Assembly: GCA_016933965.1 (NCBI GenBank)
Contig: JAFGTS010000002.1
Span: 1 to 55,034, forward strand
From: Deltaproteobacteria bacterium
GTDB lineage: Bacteria > Desulfobacterota > Syntrophia > Syntrophales > UBA2210
Reading direction: 5' to 3'
DNA: 55,034 bases
In this document: in pieces, positions 41,218-50,942 of the stretch
Layout: every line of letters begins with the position of its first letter
Numbering within the stretch: position 1 is the stretch's first letter
Made by a program: the position numbers and the translations under genes
Notes under the pieces: generated by a model
Database searches by the model: none
Told to the model about the DNA's origin: nothing
Seen by the model: only the letters and a program-made list of their open reading frames with translations

Positions 41218-43911
41218 TTAGAGTTTTTCCAGATTCACGGCGCACGCCTTGTATTCGGCCGTCAGTGTGGCCGGATCGAAGACGGGGTTCGTCAGCCAGT
41301 TCGCACAGGCCTCCCGGAAATGAAAGGCCATCCATACCATACCCGGCGGCACCTGTTCCGTTACGTTAGCCCGGACCTTCACGTCGCCGCGGCGGGATCT
41401 GACCCTGATGATCTCCTGGTTCCTGATGCCGAGCCGTTGTGCGTCGGCCGCCGAGATATCGGCCGTTTCCTCGGGGAGCAGGAAATCCATGTCGGCGCGG
41501 CCGGTCTGCGTCCTGGTGTGATACTGATAGAGCCGTCTTCCCGTGCTGAGCACGAAGGGATAGTCGCTGTCGGGAACTTCCGCCGGCGGTGTCCAGTCCA
41601 CCGGATTGAACTGGCCGAGTCCGCAGGTGAACTTGCCTTCCTTGTGAAGGAAGCAGGTTCCCGGATGCTCCTCATCGGGACAGGGCCACTGCAGGCCGTC
41701 CTTCTCGATCCTCCGGTACTTGATACCCGCGAGAGAAGGCGCGAGGACCGAGATCTCATTATCCCATATCTCGCCGGCGCTTTCGGATTTCCATTCATGT
41801 CCCATCCGGCGGGCCAGTTCCCTGAATATCCACCAGTTCGGACGGGCGATGCCCGGCGGTTCACTGACCTTCCGCACGCGGTTGACCCGGCGTTCACTGT
41901 TCGTGAAGGTGCCGTTATCCTCGCACCAGGCGGCGGCCGGGAAAATGACATCGGCGAATCGTGTCGTTTCGGTCGGAAAGATATCCTGGCACACGATAAA
42001 TTCGGCAGCCGAAAGCTCCTCCTCCACCTTGGCGATGTCGGGCTCGCTGTTCGCCAGATTTTCTCCGAAAATGTAGAATGCCTTTACTTCCCCGCTTTTC
42101 AGGCCCTCCATCATCTGGGGGATCATCAGGCCGTTCTTGCCGGGGAGGTTCTCCACGCCCCAGGCCTTTTCGAACTTGGCGCGACTGTCGGGATTGGTGA
42201 TGGCCTGGTAGCCCGGAAAGACATTGGGGAGCGCGCCCATGTCACAGGCGCCCTGCACATTGTTCTGGCCGCGAAGCGGGTTGACGCCGCCGCACTCTTT
42301 GCCCATGTTTCCCAGAAGCATCTGAAGATTGGCCGTGGACATGACGTTATTCTTGCCACAGGTGTGCTCGGTGATGCCGAGGGTATAGCAGAGCATGCAG
42401 GATTCGGCTGCTGCCAGCCGGTGGGCCACGTCACGTATCATGTTCTCGGAAACGCCGGTGATCTCCGCGGCCCTTGCCGGCGGATATTCAAGCACCTTCG
42501 CTTTCAGTTCCTCAAAACCGACGCAGCATGACGAAACAAACTCCTTGTCGTAGAGCTTCTCGGTGATGAGAACGTTCATGACGCCGTTCAGGAATGCGAT
42601 ATCCGATCCCACCGCGATGGGGACATGGAGCGTGGCGAAGTCGACGAGGGGCTGTTTCCGGGGGTCCACCACGATCAGCTCAGCCCCGTTGAGAACGGCG
42701 TTCTTGAGGAAGGTCGCCGCCACGGGGTGCGCCTCGGTCATGTTGGTGCCGATACAGAGAAACATCCGCGCCCTGCTGAACTCTTCAAAGGAATTGGTCA
42801 TTGCACCGGAGCCGAAGGATGCCGCCAGACCGGCGACAGTCGGAGCGTGTCAGGTACGGGCACAATGATCGATATTGTTCGTTCCCAGCACCGACCGGAA
42901 GAGTTTCTGCATCTGGTAGGAATCTTCGTTGATGCTTCGGGCGCAGCTGACGCCGGCGATGGCGTCGGGCCCGTATTTTTCCTTGATCTCCTTGAATTTA
43001 CCGGCGACGAGGTCCAGCGCTTCGTCCCAGGAGGCTTCCCGGAAATCGCCGTTCTCCTTGATGAGAGGTGTGGTCAACCGGTCCTCGGAGTAAATGAAGT
43101 CATAGGCGAAGCGCCCCTTGACGCACAGGCGCCCCTTGTTCGGCGCACCGTCCTCGACGGCCGTCACTTTCGCGATTTTCCCTTCCTTGTTGATATGAAG
43201 CCAGAGCTGGCAGCCGACACCGCAATAGGGGCAGGTGGTGCGCACTTTCGTCAGTTCCCAGGGGCGCCCCTGGTATCTCGATTTCTTTTCAATAAGGGCG
43301 CCGACGGGGCAGACCTCAACGCACTGACCGCAGAAGACGCAGTCGCTGTCAAAATAGGTCTGGTCTGTTCCCGCGACGATCTTTGAATTGACACCGCGGT
43401 ACCCGTAACTGATCGCCCGGTTGACCATGACCTCATTGCAGGCCTGAACGCACCGGCCGCAGAGGATGCAGCGGGTGAAGTCACGAATTATGAAGGGGTT
43501 TTCATCTTCCTTCGGATATGGCTGCGGGGTGATGGTGAAAGATATGTCGGTGATCCCGTACCGATAGGCCAGGTCCTGAAGACGGCAATTGCCGTTTTTC
43601 TCACAGGTAAGACAGTCGTGGTTGCCGCTGGCCAGGAGTAGTTCGATGGTCATTTTCCTGGACCGACGGACCCGCTCGGATTCGGTTTGTATGTCCATGC
43701 CGGCGGCAGCGGGGGTACTGCAGGCGGCTACAAGCGACCGCGCTCCCGCGACCTCAACCACGCACATACGGCATGCACCCGTCGGTGTGGTACCTTTCAG
43801 ATAACAGAGCGTCGGTATGTCGATCCCCGATTCCGTCGCAACATCGAGGATTGTCTGACCGGGCTCGAACTCAACACGTTTCCCGTTCAATTGTAACGTT
43901 GCTGTGGCCAT
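41218..43911 (-). CDS. fdhA: Formate dehydrogenase catalytic subunit, selenocysteine-containing
   Basis: Oxidises formate to CO2 (or the reverse) at a Mo/W-bis-pterin centre. The 897-residue chain is complete only when the TGA at 42852-42850 is read as selenocysteine (Sec354), in NIDHCARTU-HAPTVAGL, the standard FdhA site. The N-terminal part resembles NuoG: a [2Fe-2S] domain (CYLKGTTPTGACRMC), an HDCLTCEKNGNC cluster, two [4Fe-4S] clusters (CILCGRCVQACNEV and CVFCGQCVEVCPVG), then CPYCGVGC for the [4Fe-4S] beside the pterin. After Sec come IGTNMTEAHPVAATFLK, GAKNNVMST-like QMLLGNMG, and the cofactor-binding end LSTGRRLYQYHTRTQTGR. There is no Tat signal, so it is cytoplasmic and probably works with a separate electron-transfer subunit. 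Unless recoded it would appear as two truncated genes. Confidence 0.95.
42821..42852 (-). promoter_or_regulatory. Sec codon and candidate bSECIS hairpin of fdhA
   Basis: Twelve bases after the UGA, GTCGCC pairs with GGCGGC around a GGTCT loop (42837-42821). E. coli fdhF has the same GGUCU in its SelB-binding apical loop at a comparable distance, so the assignment is strong. Confidence 0.8.
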
Positions 43912-44048
43912 GTTTTCACCTCAATACCTGATCGGTTTCAAAATGACTTGGTTCCGTAACTAGTGAAAAACCAAGGATAATGAGCATCGCTCATCTGAAA
44001 TTGGAGGCTCTGCATTCCATAAAATACTTATGATGATCCCACGATTCG

Positions 44049-44089
44049 TATGTCGACGATGACATAAGTCAATATTGACATATTGTCAA
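44049..44089 (-). promoter_or_regulatory. Candidate fdhA promoter with three overlapping palindromes
   Basis: The 459-base divergent gap before fdhA holds TTGACA (minus, 44089-44084), a 17-base spacer and TATGTC (44066-44061). The same DNA carries three dyads: TTGACA-TAT-TGTCAA (44075-44089), GTCAATATTGAC (44068-44079) and TATGTC-N6-GACATA (44049-44066). Such stacking across -35 and -10 suggests a repressor or activator site. I see no gene in the rest of the gap. Confidence 0.5.
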
Positions 44090-44370
44090 GTTTTTATCGC
44101 GGCGGGAGTACATCTTTTGAGGGGTTGTTCGATGGATACGATACATTCGTCTGCCTGACCACAGATCTTGATGAAGCTACCACGGCTCAGCCGTTCAAGA
44201 GGCAGCGGAAGTGTTGATTTTCTGATTCTAACAACCTATTCTACATTTTTACTCGATGTCTGCCGGAAAGTAGTATGACTCTTATTCTAAATGTGGTAAT
44301 TTTCTCACGTTTCAAGTGAGGCGTTTGATGCATGATACCTGACGCCCAAATCTTCTTTCAAGGAGCCGGT

Positions 44371-45435
44371 ATGATGGAAACAGTGCATGAAAAACTCTCG
44401 AAGCGTCTGGATAAACTGCCGATCCCCTATCCGGCAACAGCCTCTGGTGTGGAGGTCAGGATCCTGGAAAACTGGTTCACCGAGAAAGAGGCGGAGATAG
44501 CCCTTGCCATGAACGGCTTTCCCGAATCTGTTAACGCGATCGCCGAGCGCCTGGCCATGGATACCGAAGTGTTGGCGCCTCTTCTCGATGCAATGGCCTC
44601 CAAGGGGGTCATCTTCCGGATCGCCAAGGGAGAGAAACGCCTCTACAACCTTGTCCCACTGGCGGAAGGGATGTGGGAGTTCCACATCAACGCAAATACA
44701 CCGGACGATGTCCGGACCCTGCGGACCTACTTCGACGAGTTCATGCGGAAGGGCTGGTACGGCACCCCGACGAGCCAGCATCGGATCATCCCCATTTCGG
44801 AGAGCCTGTCCGCCGACATGGAGATCCTGAGCTATGAACTGGCGGAAGAGATCATCAAGGCACAGACGAAGATCGCCGTTGCCCCCTGCATCTGCAGAAA
44901 GGAAGAACGGATGTTGGGCGGGGGGTGTGATCATCCCTTAGAGACCTGCATGGCCTTCGGCGCAGGGGCCTATTTCTACATCGACAACGGCCTCGGCAGG
45001 GAGATCTCGCAGGCCGAGGCCCTGACCATTCTCAAGGAAGGCATGGATTGCGGGCTCGTTCTCCAGCCGGGCAACGGTCAGAAGGCCTGGAACATGTGCA
45101 TGTGCTGCGGGTGCTGTTGCGCGCTCCTGAAAACGCTGAAGAAGATGGAAAAGCCCGCGGCAGTGGCCCACACAAATTTCTACGCCTCGGTGCTGGCGGA
45201 TGAATGTACCGCATGCGGTGTCTGTGAGGAAAAGTGCCCCATGGAGGCGATCCGGGTTACGGATGACGTTGCGGTGGTGAACCGGGATCGGTGCATCGGC
45301 TGCGGCGTCTGTGTGGGTGCCTGCGCGTTCGACGCCGTCAAGCTCCACAAGAAAGACGTTGCCGACCGGTATATACCGCCCGGGGATGTGGTCGAAATGC
45401 AGACCCGCATCGCAAAGGAACGCGGACTTTTATAA
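44371..45435 (+). CDS. Multi-cluster 4Fe-4S protein with winged-helix-like N-terminus
   Basis: Cytoplasmic protein of 354 residues. Residues about 40-100 look like a winged helix (EIALAMNGFPESVNAIAERLAMDTEVLAPLLDAMASKGVIFRI). The middle holds CICRKEERMLGGGCDHPLETCMAFG and CMCCGCCCALLKTLKK, cysteine groups that may bind a further Fe-S cluster. The C-terminal 90 residues are a two-cluster ferredoxin: CTACGVCEEKCPMEAI and CIGCGVCVGACAFDAV. Similar proteins occur in sulfate reducers and syntrophs with no settled role. AAGGAG upstream makes ATG 44371 the best start. It is divergent from fdhA across a shared regulatory region, so a role in electron transfer with FdhA is plausible. Confidence 0.85.
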   Translation: MMETVHEKLSKRLDKLPIPYPATASGVEVRILENWFTEKEAEIALAMNGFPESVNAIAERLAMDTEVLAPLLDAMASKGVIFRIAKGEKRLYNLVPLAEGMWEFHINANTPDDVRTLRTYFDEFMRKGWYGTPTSQHRIIPISESLSADMEILSYELAEEIIKAQTKIAVAPCICRKEERMLGGGCDHPLETCMAFGAGAYFYIDNGLGREISQAEALTILKEGMDCGLVLQPGNGQKAWNMCMCCGCCCALLKTLKKMEKPAAVAHTNFYASVLADECTACGVCEEKCPMEAIRVTDDVAVVNRDRCIGCGVCVGACAFDAVKLHKKDVADRYIPPGDVVEMQTRIAKERGLL

Positions 45436-45713
45436 GGCTCCGGCGGGCGGAGAACTGCCGCTCCGCGTATTCCTCAATTCCAAAGCGATTTCCAAGGACT
45501 TGAAGGTAGATGGGACTTCTCCCTGGAATTTTGGGATCAAGCGTAGTTCCTATATTTCCATTAAACTCAACCAGCTTACTGTGCCCGCAGATCATCAGAC
45601 ACAGTAAGAAGGAGGTAATGCCCTGTGTTCAATTAAAAGATTATCCTGTATTCTCTGCCCGGAGGTATCCGCCTCGATCATAATGCATCATCTCGATCCG
45701 CGCGGCTTCCCTG

Positions 45714-47300
45714 TCACACATTAAATTCCTTTCTGATCTCCTGATAAAGTTCGAGTTTCTTTACCTTTCCTATAGGTGTCAGCGGAAGCATGGGCCGGAT
45801 GATAATATCCTCGGGGATCTTGAAATTGGAAAGTTTATCCTTCAGAAATTCCTTGATGGCTTCCGGTGTGGGCTCTTTTCCCGGATTCGGCATGATGTAG
45901 GCACGGCCGACCTCGCCCCATTTTTCATGGGGACGCCCCAGAACCGCCGCCATCATGACATCCGGATGCTTGCAGATCACGTCCTCGATCTCCGGGGGAT
46001 ACACATTCTCACCGCCCCGGATGTACATCTCCTTTTTCCTGCCGACGATGATGAGATAACCATCCTCGTCAAGCTGCCCCATATCCCCTGTGTGGAGATA
46101 GCCATCGCGGTCGAACACCCGGGCATCGTCATCGGGTCGTTGCCAGTATCCTTTCATGACCATGTCACCCTTGATGCAGATCTCGCCAACTTCTCCCTGC
46201 GGCAGGATATTTTCGTCGAAGTCTTTGATGACCAGGTCAACTCCCGGAATAGGCTTGCCGACGGAATAGGTCAGTTTCTCCGTCCCGTCATCGGGATGGG
46301 TGTAAGTGACGGCGCCGCTCACCTCTGTCAGGCCATAGGCGTTTCGCGGGATAACCCCGAGCTTGTCTCTGAACGCCACGATCAGCTCGGAAGGGCAGGG
46401 CTGGGCGGATACAATGGAAATCTTCAATGAACTCAGATCATATTTGTCCGCGTTGGGGTGCATCAGTTCCATGGCATACATGACTGGGACCTGGCCGAGT
46501 GTCGTCGCTTTTTCGGCATCGATCAACCGGAGCGTTTCCTCCGGATCGAACATGTCCATCATGACGACCTTGTTCCCTATGTTGGCATTGCAGACGATTC
46601 CCATAACGGCGCCACCCGCGTGACTGAAGGGGAGGTTTAGCAAAAGGATGTTTCCTTGATAATAATCAGCTGCTTTGATCTGGGCGTCTGTCAGGGAAAT
46701 GAGATTTTTGTGGGTCAGCATGGCGGCCTTGGGGATGCCGGTTGTTCCCGATGTGTAAATGAATATAGCGGGGTCATCCTCGTTGACGGCATCCATCGCG
46801 CTTTTCAGTGCCGCCGGGTCGGGCTCGGCCAGGAACTCCCGGTAGAACGTGGTTCCCTCCCTTTTCTGGTCCATGCAGACAACATGCTTGAGCGTGGGTG
46901 TTTCATCCCGAACGCTCTCCAGATTGGCCATGAAGTCAGAACCCATGAATTCAGTTGGGAGGAAAAGAGCGGTTATCCCGGAATCATTCAGAAAGAATTT
47001 CAGTTCCGGCGCCGTCGTCCGTGGGCTTAAGGGAACACCGATAGCGCCGATCTTGGCCGCTCCGAAGAAAGCAAAAACAGCTTCTGGCCACAGAGGACTG
47101 TATATGCCGATCCGGTCGCCGCGCCGGACGCCCGCATTGAGAAGACCAATTGCCACTCGGTCCGTCTCTTCATCATATTGACCGAAGGAGATCCGGCGTT
47201 TCTTGAATACCAAGGCCTCCTCATTCGGTATATCCCTACCATGCTTCTTCAAAAAGTCTCCTATAACCATGTCGTCCCGTCCCCCTTCCTCGTTGATCAT
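45714..47300 (-). CDS. Acyl-CoA ligase (AMP-forming, class I)
   Basis: Adenylate-forming enzyme of 528 residues that activates a carboxylic acid, likely a fatty or aromatic acid, to its CoA thioester. Key segments are the P-loop YTSGTTGIPKAAMLTHKN (about 180-197), NAYGLTEVSGAV (about 312), YLHTGDMGQLDEDGYLIIVGRKKEMYIRGGENVYPPEIE (about 405-443) and the catalytic lysine in TPIGKVKKLEL near the C-terminus. Substrate cannot be fixed by eye. It lies 36 bases after a CrtI-like oxidoreductase gene on the same strand. An in-frame ATG at 47273 may be the true start because the conserved fold begins there. Confidence 0.9.
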   Translation of the reverse strand: MINEEGGRDDMVIGDFLKKHGRDIPNEEALVFKKRRISFGQYDEETDRVAIGLLNAGVRRGDRIGIYSPLWPEAVFAFFGAAKIGAIGVPLSPRTTAPELKFFLNDSGITALFLPTEFMGSDFMANLESVRDETPTLKHVVCMDQKREGTTFYREFLAEPDPAALKSAMDAVNEDDPAIFIYTSGTTGIPKAAMLTHKNLISLTDAQIKAADYYQGNILLLNLPFSHAGGAVMGIVCNANIGNKVVMMDMFDPEETLRLIDAEKATTLGQVPVMYAMELMHPNADKYDLSSLKISIVSAQPCPSELIVAFRDKLGVIPRNAYGLTEVSGAVTYTHPDDGTEKLTYSVGKPIPGVDLVIKDFDENILPQGEVGEICIKGDMVMKGYWQRPDDDARVFDRDGYLHTGDMGQLDEDGYLIIVGRKKEMYIRGGENVYPPEIEDVICKHPDVMMAAVLGRPHEKWGEVGRAYIMPNPGKEPTPEAIKEFLKDKLSNFKIPEDIIIRPMLPLTPIGKVKKLELYQEIRKEFNV

Positions 47301-47336
47301 GATCCGTTAAGATTCATTTTGTGTGTGCATTGTTTT

Positions 47337-48746
47337 TCATTGATGCATGTTTCGCAACATTCTCCATAGATTCAGGGCGCTGTCAGCCGCCATTTCAGTA
47401 CCCACGCCGCGTCCTCCCGCATCCGCTCCCACGAGGTATAACCCTTCAACAGGTGTTTGATTGGACGGTCGGTCCTTTCCCACCTGTCGCCTGTTCTGGG
47501 CCACACCGATGACTTCGCCGGTCCACCTCCCCGAGATCTTTGAGATGTAACGGGTATCAGTGCGAATTTTCCAGACGGTGTGCCTGTCTATTTCAGGAAA
47601 CAGATCACGCATGGTGTTCTCGATGCGATCAAGCACTTCTTCACAGATCGCTGAGACCTGGTCATGTTCATCAAGTTCGGCAGGTGCCAGTGAACCCGCC
47701 AGTACTACCTGACACCCGGATGGTGCGAGGCCCGGATCGGCAGCGGAAGGCACAGGTACAAATATGGCGGTCTGCCGTTCCACCAGCTTTTTATCTCTGA
47801 AATCGGGGAAATAGCAGAAGAGGTGCGGTCTGACCACCTGCGCGTTCAAGGCATACTTTACACTGGCGGCACCAAAGGACAGGCGCAGGTCGTCGGCCAT
47901 GGACAGGTATGTGTCGGGAAAATGATCCCTGCCGGCCAGGGCGATGCTTTCCTTGATACCATTGTTGCTGATAACGATATCCGCCGGGATGAAACCGCCC
48001 GCCTCCACTCCTCTTACCCGGTTGTCCTCTACAACTATCTTTTGCACCGGAGTGGAGTAGCGAACCTCCCCGCCATGGGCCTGGAGCGCGTCCAGGTACG
48101 CTGTCGGTATCGCCCGCATTCCGCCGACAGGGTAACACAGGTTGTGCTTTTCGGCCTGACTGGAAAAGCATAGGATAAATTCTCCCGCTGATGCAGCACG
48201 ACGGGAAACACACATATACATGCCTGTAAATCCGTCCAGAACGCGGTTCAGTTGCTCATCGTCAACGAAACGTGCCATATAGTCGGATAAGGAAGTACGG
48301 TCCAGAATCTCCATCTCTTCGGCAGAGTGATCACGGACGAAGTCTTTAAAAAGGGCGTGAGCTCCCTCCTGGTTCCCGGGCAATACCCCTATTTCCTCAA
48401 AGAATCTTTGCAGAAATCTTTCTTCAACTATGTCTTGGGCCAGGACGGCGGTACGTCCGCCGGTGCTGAACTGCATTGCCGGTTCCAGTGACGTGAACTT
48501 TATGTGCGCTCCCACAATGTCCGCAATTTCACCCAGGGGACCTTTGTCACCCCGTGCGAGCCAGTGCACACCGGTATCATAGACATAACCTTCTTTTTCA
48601 AAGCTTGTGGCCTTACCGCCCGGATAACTGTTCCTTTCCAGGACAGTGACTTCCATCCCTTCCCTGGATAATAACGCAGCTATACTTGAACCGCCTATGC
48701 CGCTTCCGATGATCACTGCCTTTTTGCCCCGGATGTTCCCTGTCAT
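47337..48746 (-). CDS. CrtI/phytoene-desaturase-like FAD oxidoreductase
   Basis: FAD enzyme of 469 residues. The Rossmann start KKAVIIGSGIGGSSIAALLSREGMEVTVLERNSYPGGKATSF and the C-terminal GLYLVGADAGGRGVGTEMAADSALN are typical of the carotenoid desaturase/isomerase superfamily, also found in retinol-saturase-like enzymes. No other carotenoid gene is in the window, so a different unsaturated lipid or isoprenoid substrate is likely. AAGGAGGTTACG before ATG 48746 sets the start. The acyl-CoA ligase follows after 36 bases. Confidence 0.82.
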   Translation of the reverse strand: MTGNIRGKKAVIIGSGIGGSSIAALLSREGMEVTVLERNSYPGGKATSFEKEGYVYDTGVHWLARGDKGPLGEIADIVGAHIKFTSLEPAMQFSTGGRTAVLAQDIVEERFLQRFFEEIGVLPGNQEGAHALFKDFVRDHSAEEMEILDRTSLSDYMARFVDDEQLNRVLDGFTGMYMCVSRRAASAGEFILCFSSQAEKHNLCYPVGGMRAIPTAYLDALQAHGGEVRYSTPVQKIVVEDNRVRGVEAGGFIPADIVISNNGIKESIALAGRDHFPDTYLSMADDLRLSFGAASVKYALNAQVVRPHLFCYFPDFRDKKLVERQTAIFVPVPSAADPGLAPSGCQVVLAGSLAPAELDEHDQVSAICEEVLDRIENTMRDLFPEIDRHTVWKIRTDTRYISKISGRWTGEVIGVAQNRRQVGKDRPSNQTPVEGLYLVGADAGGRGVGTEMAADSALNLWRMLRNMHQ

Positions 48747-49396
48747 CGTAACCTCCTTATGATTAAATGGGATGGTCATTTTCCCCCTGCACCATATAGA
48801 ACTTGAGATCAAGAATGATGCCCTCGTAAAAGTTGTAAAGGGCAGTATATGAAACGCTTCTCAGCAAGCTCCAGGGGCACGGCACACACCCCCTCGGGAA
48901 TGAGGCGTGCTTTTACGTACGTCTCAATGACGAAGGGTTAATCCGGTTTCCCTATATGAACGTGCGAAGCTGTCTTATCTTTTGAAGACGTTTAATGTCC
49001 GGGATAGGGACTTTCGATCAGGAAAATCAAAAGACCTGCTTTCCCCCTCTTGTATCAGATTTTCCTGTGACTGATTTTCTTTAAATCACTTTCTTCACAG
49101 GGTTGTCAAATATAAAGAACATACGTACTGTTTCTCCAAAATGCATGATTTCATGGAAATACATACATTGAGCGATAAGGCCGTTTGAAAAACTTGTAAC
49201 TGGACTCACCAACCCGCACGATCCCTGCTTTTCTCATTGCTCCTGAGAAGTTCGGGGTGTAAAAAGCATATGACGCCGATCTCGAAAACAATAAGATAGG
49301 GAGTGACGTCGGATAAAGCCGGATTGCTTCTGCCGATCGAATGGTCACAACATCAACGCTGACAGATTTTCAAATACTTACGCAAGGAGATGATTC
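48747..49396. other. Intergenic gap of 650 bases
   Basis: No credible gene is visible. There is one ten-base inverted repeat, CAGGAAAATC (49019-49028) and GATTTTCCTG (49058-49067). A 65-codon minus-strand frame at 49151-49348 has no ribosome site; its DNA may be a degenerate dispersed repeat. The ribosome site of the next gene ends the gap. Confidence 0.6.
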
Positions 49397-50125
49397 ATGA
49401 AGATCCTGGCCATCAACGCAAGCCCCCACCGGGACAAAGGCAACACTGCCCTGATACTGAACCCGTTTCTTGACGGCATGAGAGAAGAGGGTGCCGAGGT
49501 CGAGGTTCTCTATACAATGAAAATGGACATCAAGCCGTGCCTTGGCTGCCTCAAGTGCTGGACCAGGACGCCGGGTGCCTGCATCCAGAAGGACGATATG
49601 AAGGAAGTGCTGCCCAGGATCAAAGCAGCCGATGTCATGGTCTTTGCCACGCCGCTTTACTGGGACGGGGTTTCCGGACCCATGAAGATGTTCATGGACC
49701 GGATGACGCCGTTGGGCCAGCCGTTCATCATTATGCGGGAGGGGAGGGATCGCCACCCGGTCAGGGAGGGATATGGCCATGGTAAGATTGTGGTCGTCTC
49801 GACGTGCGGCTACTTCGGTATCGAGAACTTTGACGCGATGATCACGCATTATAAGGCGGTGGCGATAAACCTTGAGCGGGAGTTTGCCGGCGCGCTCCTT
49901 CGCCCCAACGCCCAGTCGATCCAGCCGATGATGATGATGGGGATGGGCGATCAATTTACCGAGATCTTTGCGGCGGCAAAGAGGGCCGGGACGGAACTTG
50001 CCCGCAACGGGGAGATGCAAGAGGCGACGCTCTCGGTCATCGGGCGTGACATCATGGATGTCGGAACCTTCATGAACAATGCCAACAAATATTTTACCAA
50101 GGTGCTGGAAGACCTGAAGAAATAA
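49397..50125 (+). CDS. NADPH-dependent FMN reductase / iron-sulfur flavoprotein
   Basis: Flavodoxin-fold protein of 242 residues. The FMN phosphate loop is INASPHRDKGNTALILNPFLDG (about 5-26), followed by LGCLKCWTRTPGACIQKDDMKEVLPRI, whose cysteines (CLKC and GAC) may hold an Fe-S cluster as in Isf proteins, and FATPLYWDGVSGPMKMFMDR. It could pass electrons from ferredoxin or NADPH to small acceptors. AAGGAG precedes the ATG at good distance. It stands alone, convergent with the ACT gene. Confidence 0.88.
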   Translation: MKILAINASPHRDKGNTALILNPFLDGMREEGAEVEVLYTMKMDIKPCLGCLKCWTRTPGACIQKDDMKEVLPRIKAADVMVFATPLYWDGVSGPMKMFMDRMTPLGQPFIIMREGRDRHPVREGYGHGKIVVVSTCGYFGIENFDAMITHYKAVAINLEREFAGALLRPNAQSIQPMMMMGMGDQFTEIFAAAKRAGTELARNGEMQEATLSVIGRDIMDVGTFMNNANKYFTKVLEDLKK

Positions 50126-50288
50126 AGGATCCGGCACAGTATCGGACCGCTGGATCTTACCACCCGCCCGGCAACATCAGGAGATATTCACCAACGTTCG
50201 CCAGGCAGGATGACATCCCCCTGGAAGTAGTGTCGAGGGCAATCTTTTCCACCGGACTATTGTGAAAAAATATGCCGTCCAAGTCGGT

Positions 50289-50350
50289 AAGCCCCGGTAC
50301 TGACGGCCTGGCTCAACCGGGCGGTTTGCAGGCCGGACTGACCGGGGCTT
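50289..50350. terminator. Long hairpin between convergent genes
   Basis: AAGCCCCGGT (50289-50298) pairs perfectly with ACCGGGGCTT (50341-50350), and GGCCTG pairs with CAGGCC inside, enclosing a short loop. It lies between the convergent FMN-reductase and ACT genes, so it probably ends transcription from both sides. On the minus strand a T-rich run follows a little later. Confidence 0.55.
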
Positions 50351-50421
50351 GTCCTCATCCGGTTCCGTTCTTATCCATTCCGTGGAATGTCCCCCTTGCC
50401 CTTGGTAACCGTGATTTCGAT

Positions 50422-50847
50422 CTACTCACTCATGAGGATGTCGGCGGCCCTTTCCGCGTCCTCCGCAGTGTCGAAACTGATGTATATAATGAATCTCGGA
50501 CCAATGACGGCCGCGGACAAGCCATGGAGGTTGATCCCGGCCGCTGCGATCTTTTTCGTCATATTATAGGCAACGCCCGGCTTGTTATCTCCCTCAACAC
50601 GCAGTGATTTAATACTGCTCGTCACGTTAAAGCCGAGGGTGGCGGCTGCGGCAACCTCGACATCCCCGCGCAGAGGGGTAACAAAGACAACGCCGGTGCC
50701 TGGTTTTTCCGGAGCCCTCCTGGCAATAATGAAGTCAAGGTCCGCGCCCGAATCCGTCAGGCCGGAGAGTATGTTCGCCAACCCTCCGGGTTCATCCTTG
50801 ATGGCGGCAGCCCACACGTCCACTCGATCGACTATTACATTCATCAT
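50422..50847 (-). CDS. Tandem ACT-domain protein
   Basis: Small cytoplasmic protein of 141 residues made of two ACT-type ligand-binding units (about 5-70: VWAAAIKDEPGGLANILSGLTDSGADLDFII; about 75-140: VEGDNKPGVAYNMTKKIAAAGINLHGLSAAVIG). Such proteins bind amino acids or related ligands and regulate partner enzymes. It lies 95 bases after acs on the same strand, so it may control acetyl-CoA synthetase or respond to the same signal. AAGGAGGGTGAG before the ATG pair is a strong ribosome site. Confidence 0.88.
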   Translation of the reverse strand: MMNVIVDRVDVWAAAIKDEPGGLANILSGLTDSGADLDFIIARRAPEKPGTGVVFVTPLRGDVEVAAAATLGFNVTSSIKSLRVEGDNKPGVAYNMTKKIAAAGINLHGLSAAVIGPRFIIYISFDTAEDAERAADILMSE

Positions 50848-50942
50848 CTCACCCTCCTTGTTTGTGTTCTCAATGTTCTTTTTTTACCATTCCCTCCCTA
50901 CTTATGGCAGCATGCCTCGTTTTATTGATCTCAGGCTGATCC

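Noticed and set aside
41218-42801. Two separate formate dehydrogenase genes or a pseudogene
   Set aside because: The break is exactly at the known Sec position with a good bSECIS; the two parts are one gene.
49151-49348. 65-codon minus-strand frame in the 48.7-49.4 kb gap
   Set aside because: No ribosome site and no partner gene; the DNA is more likely a degenerate repeat than a gene.
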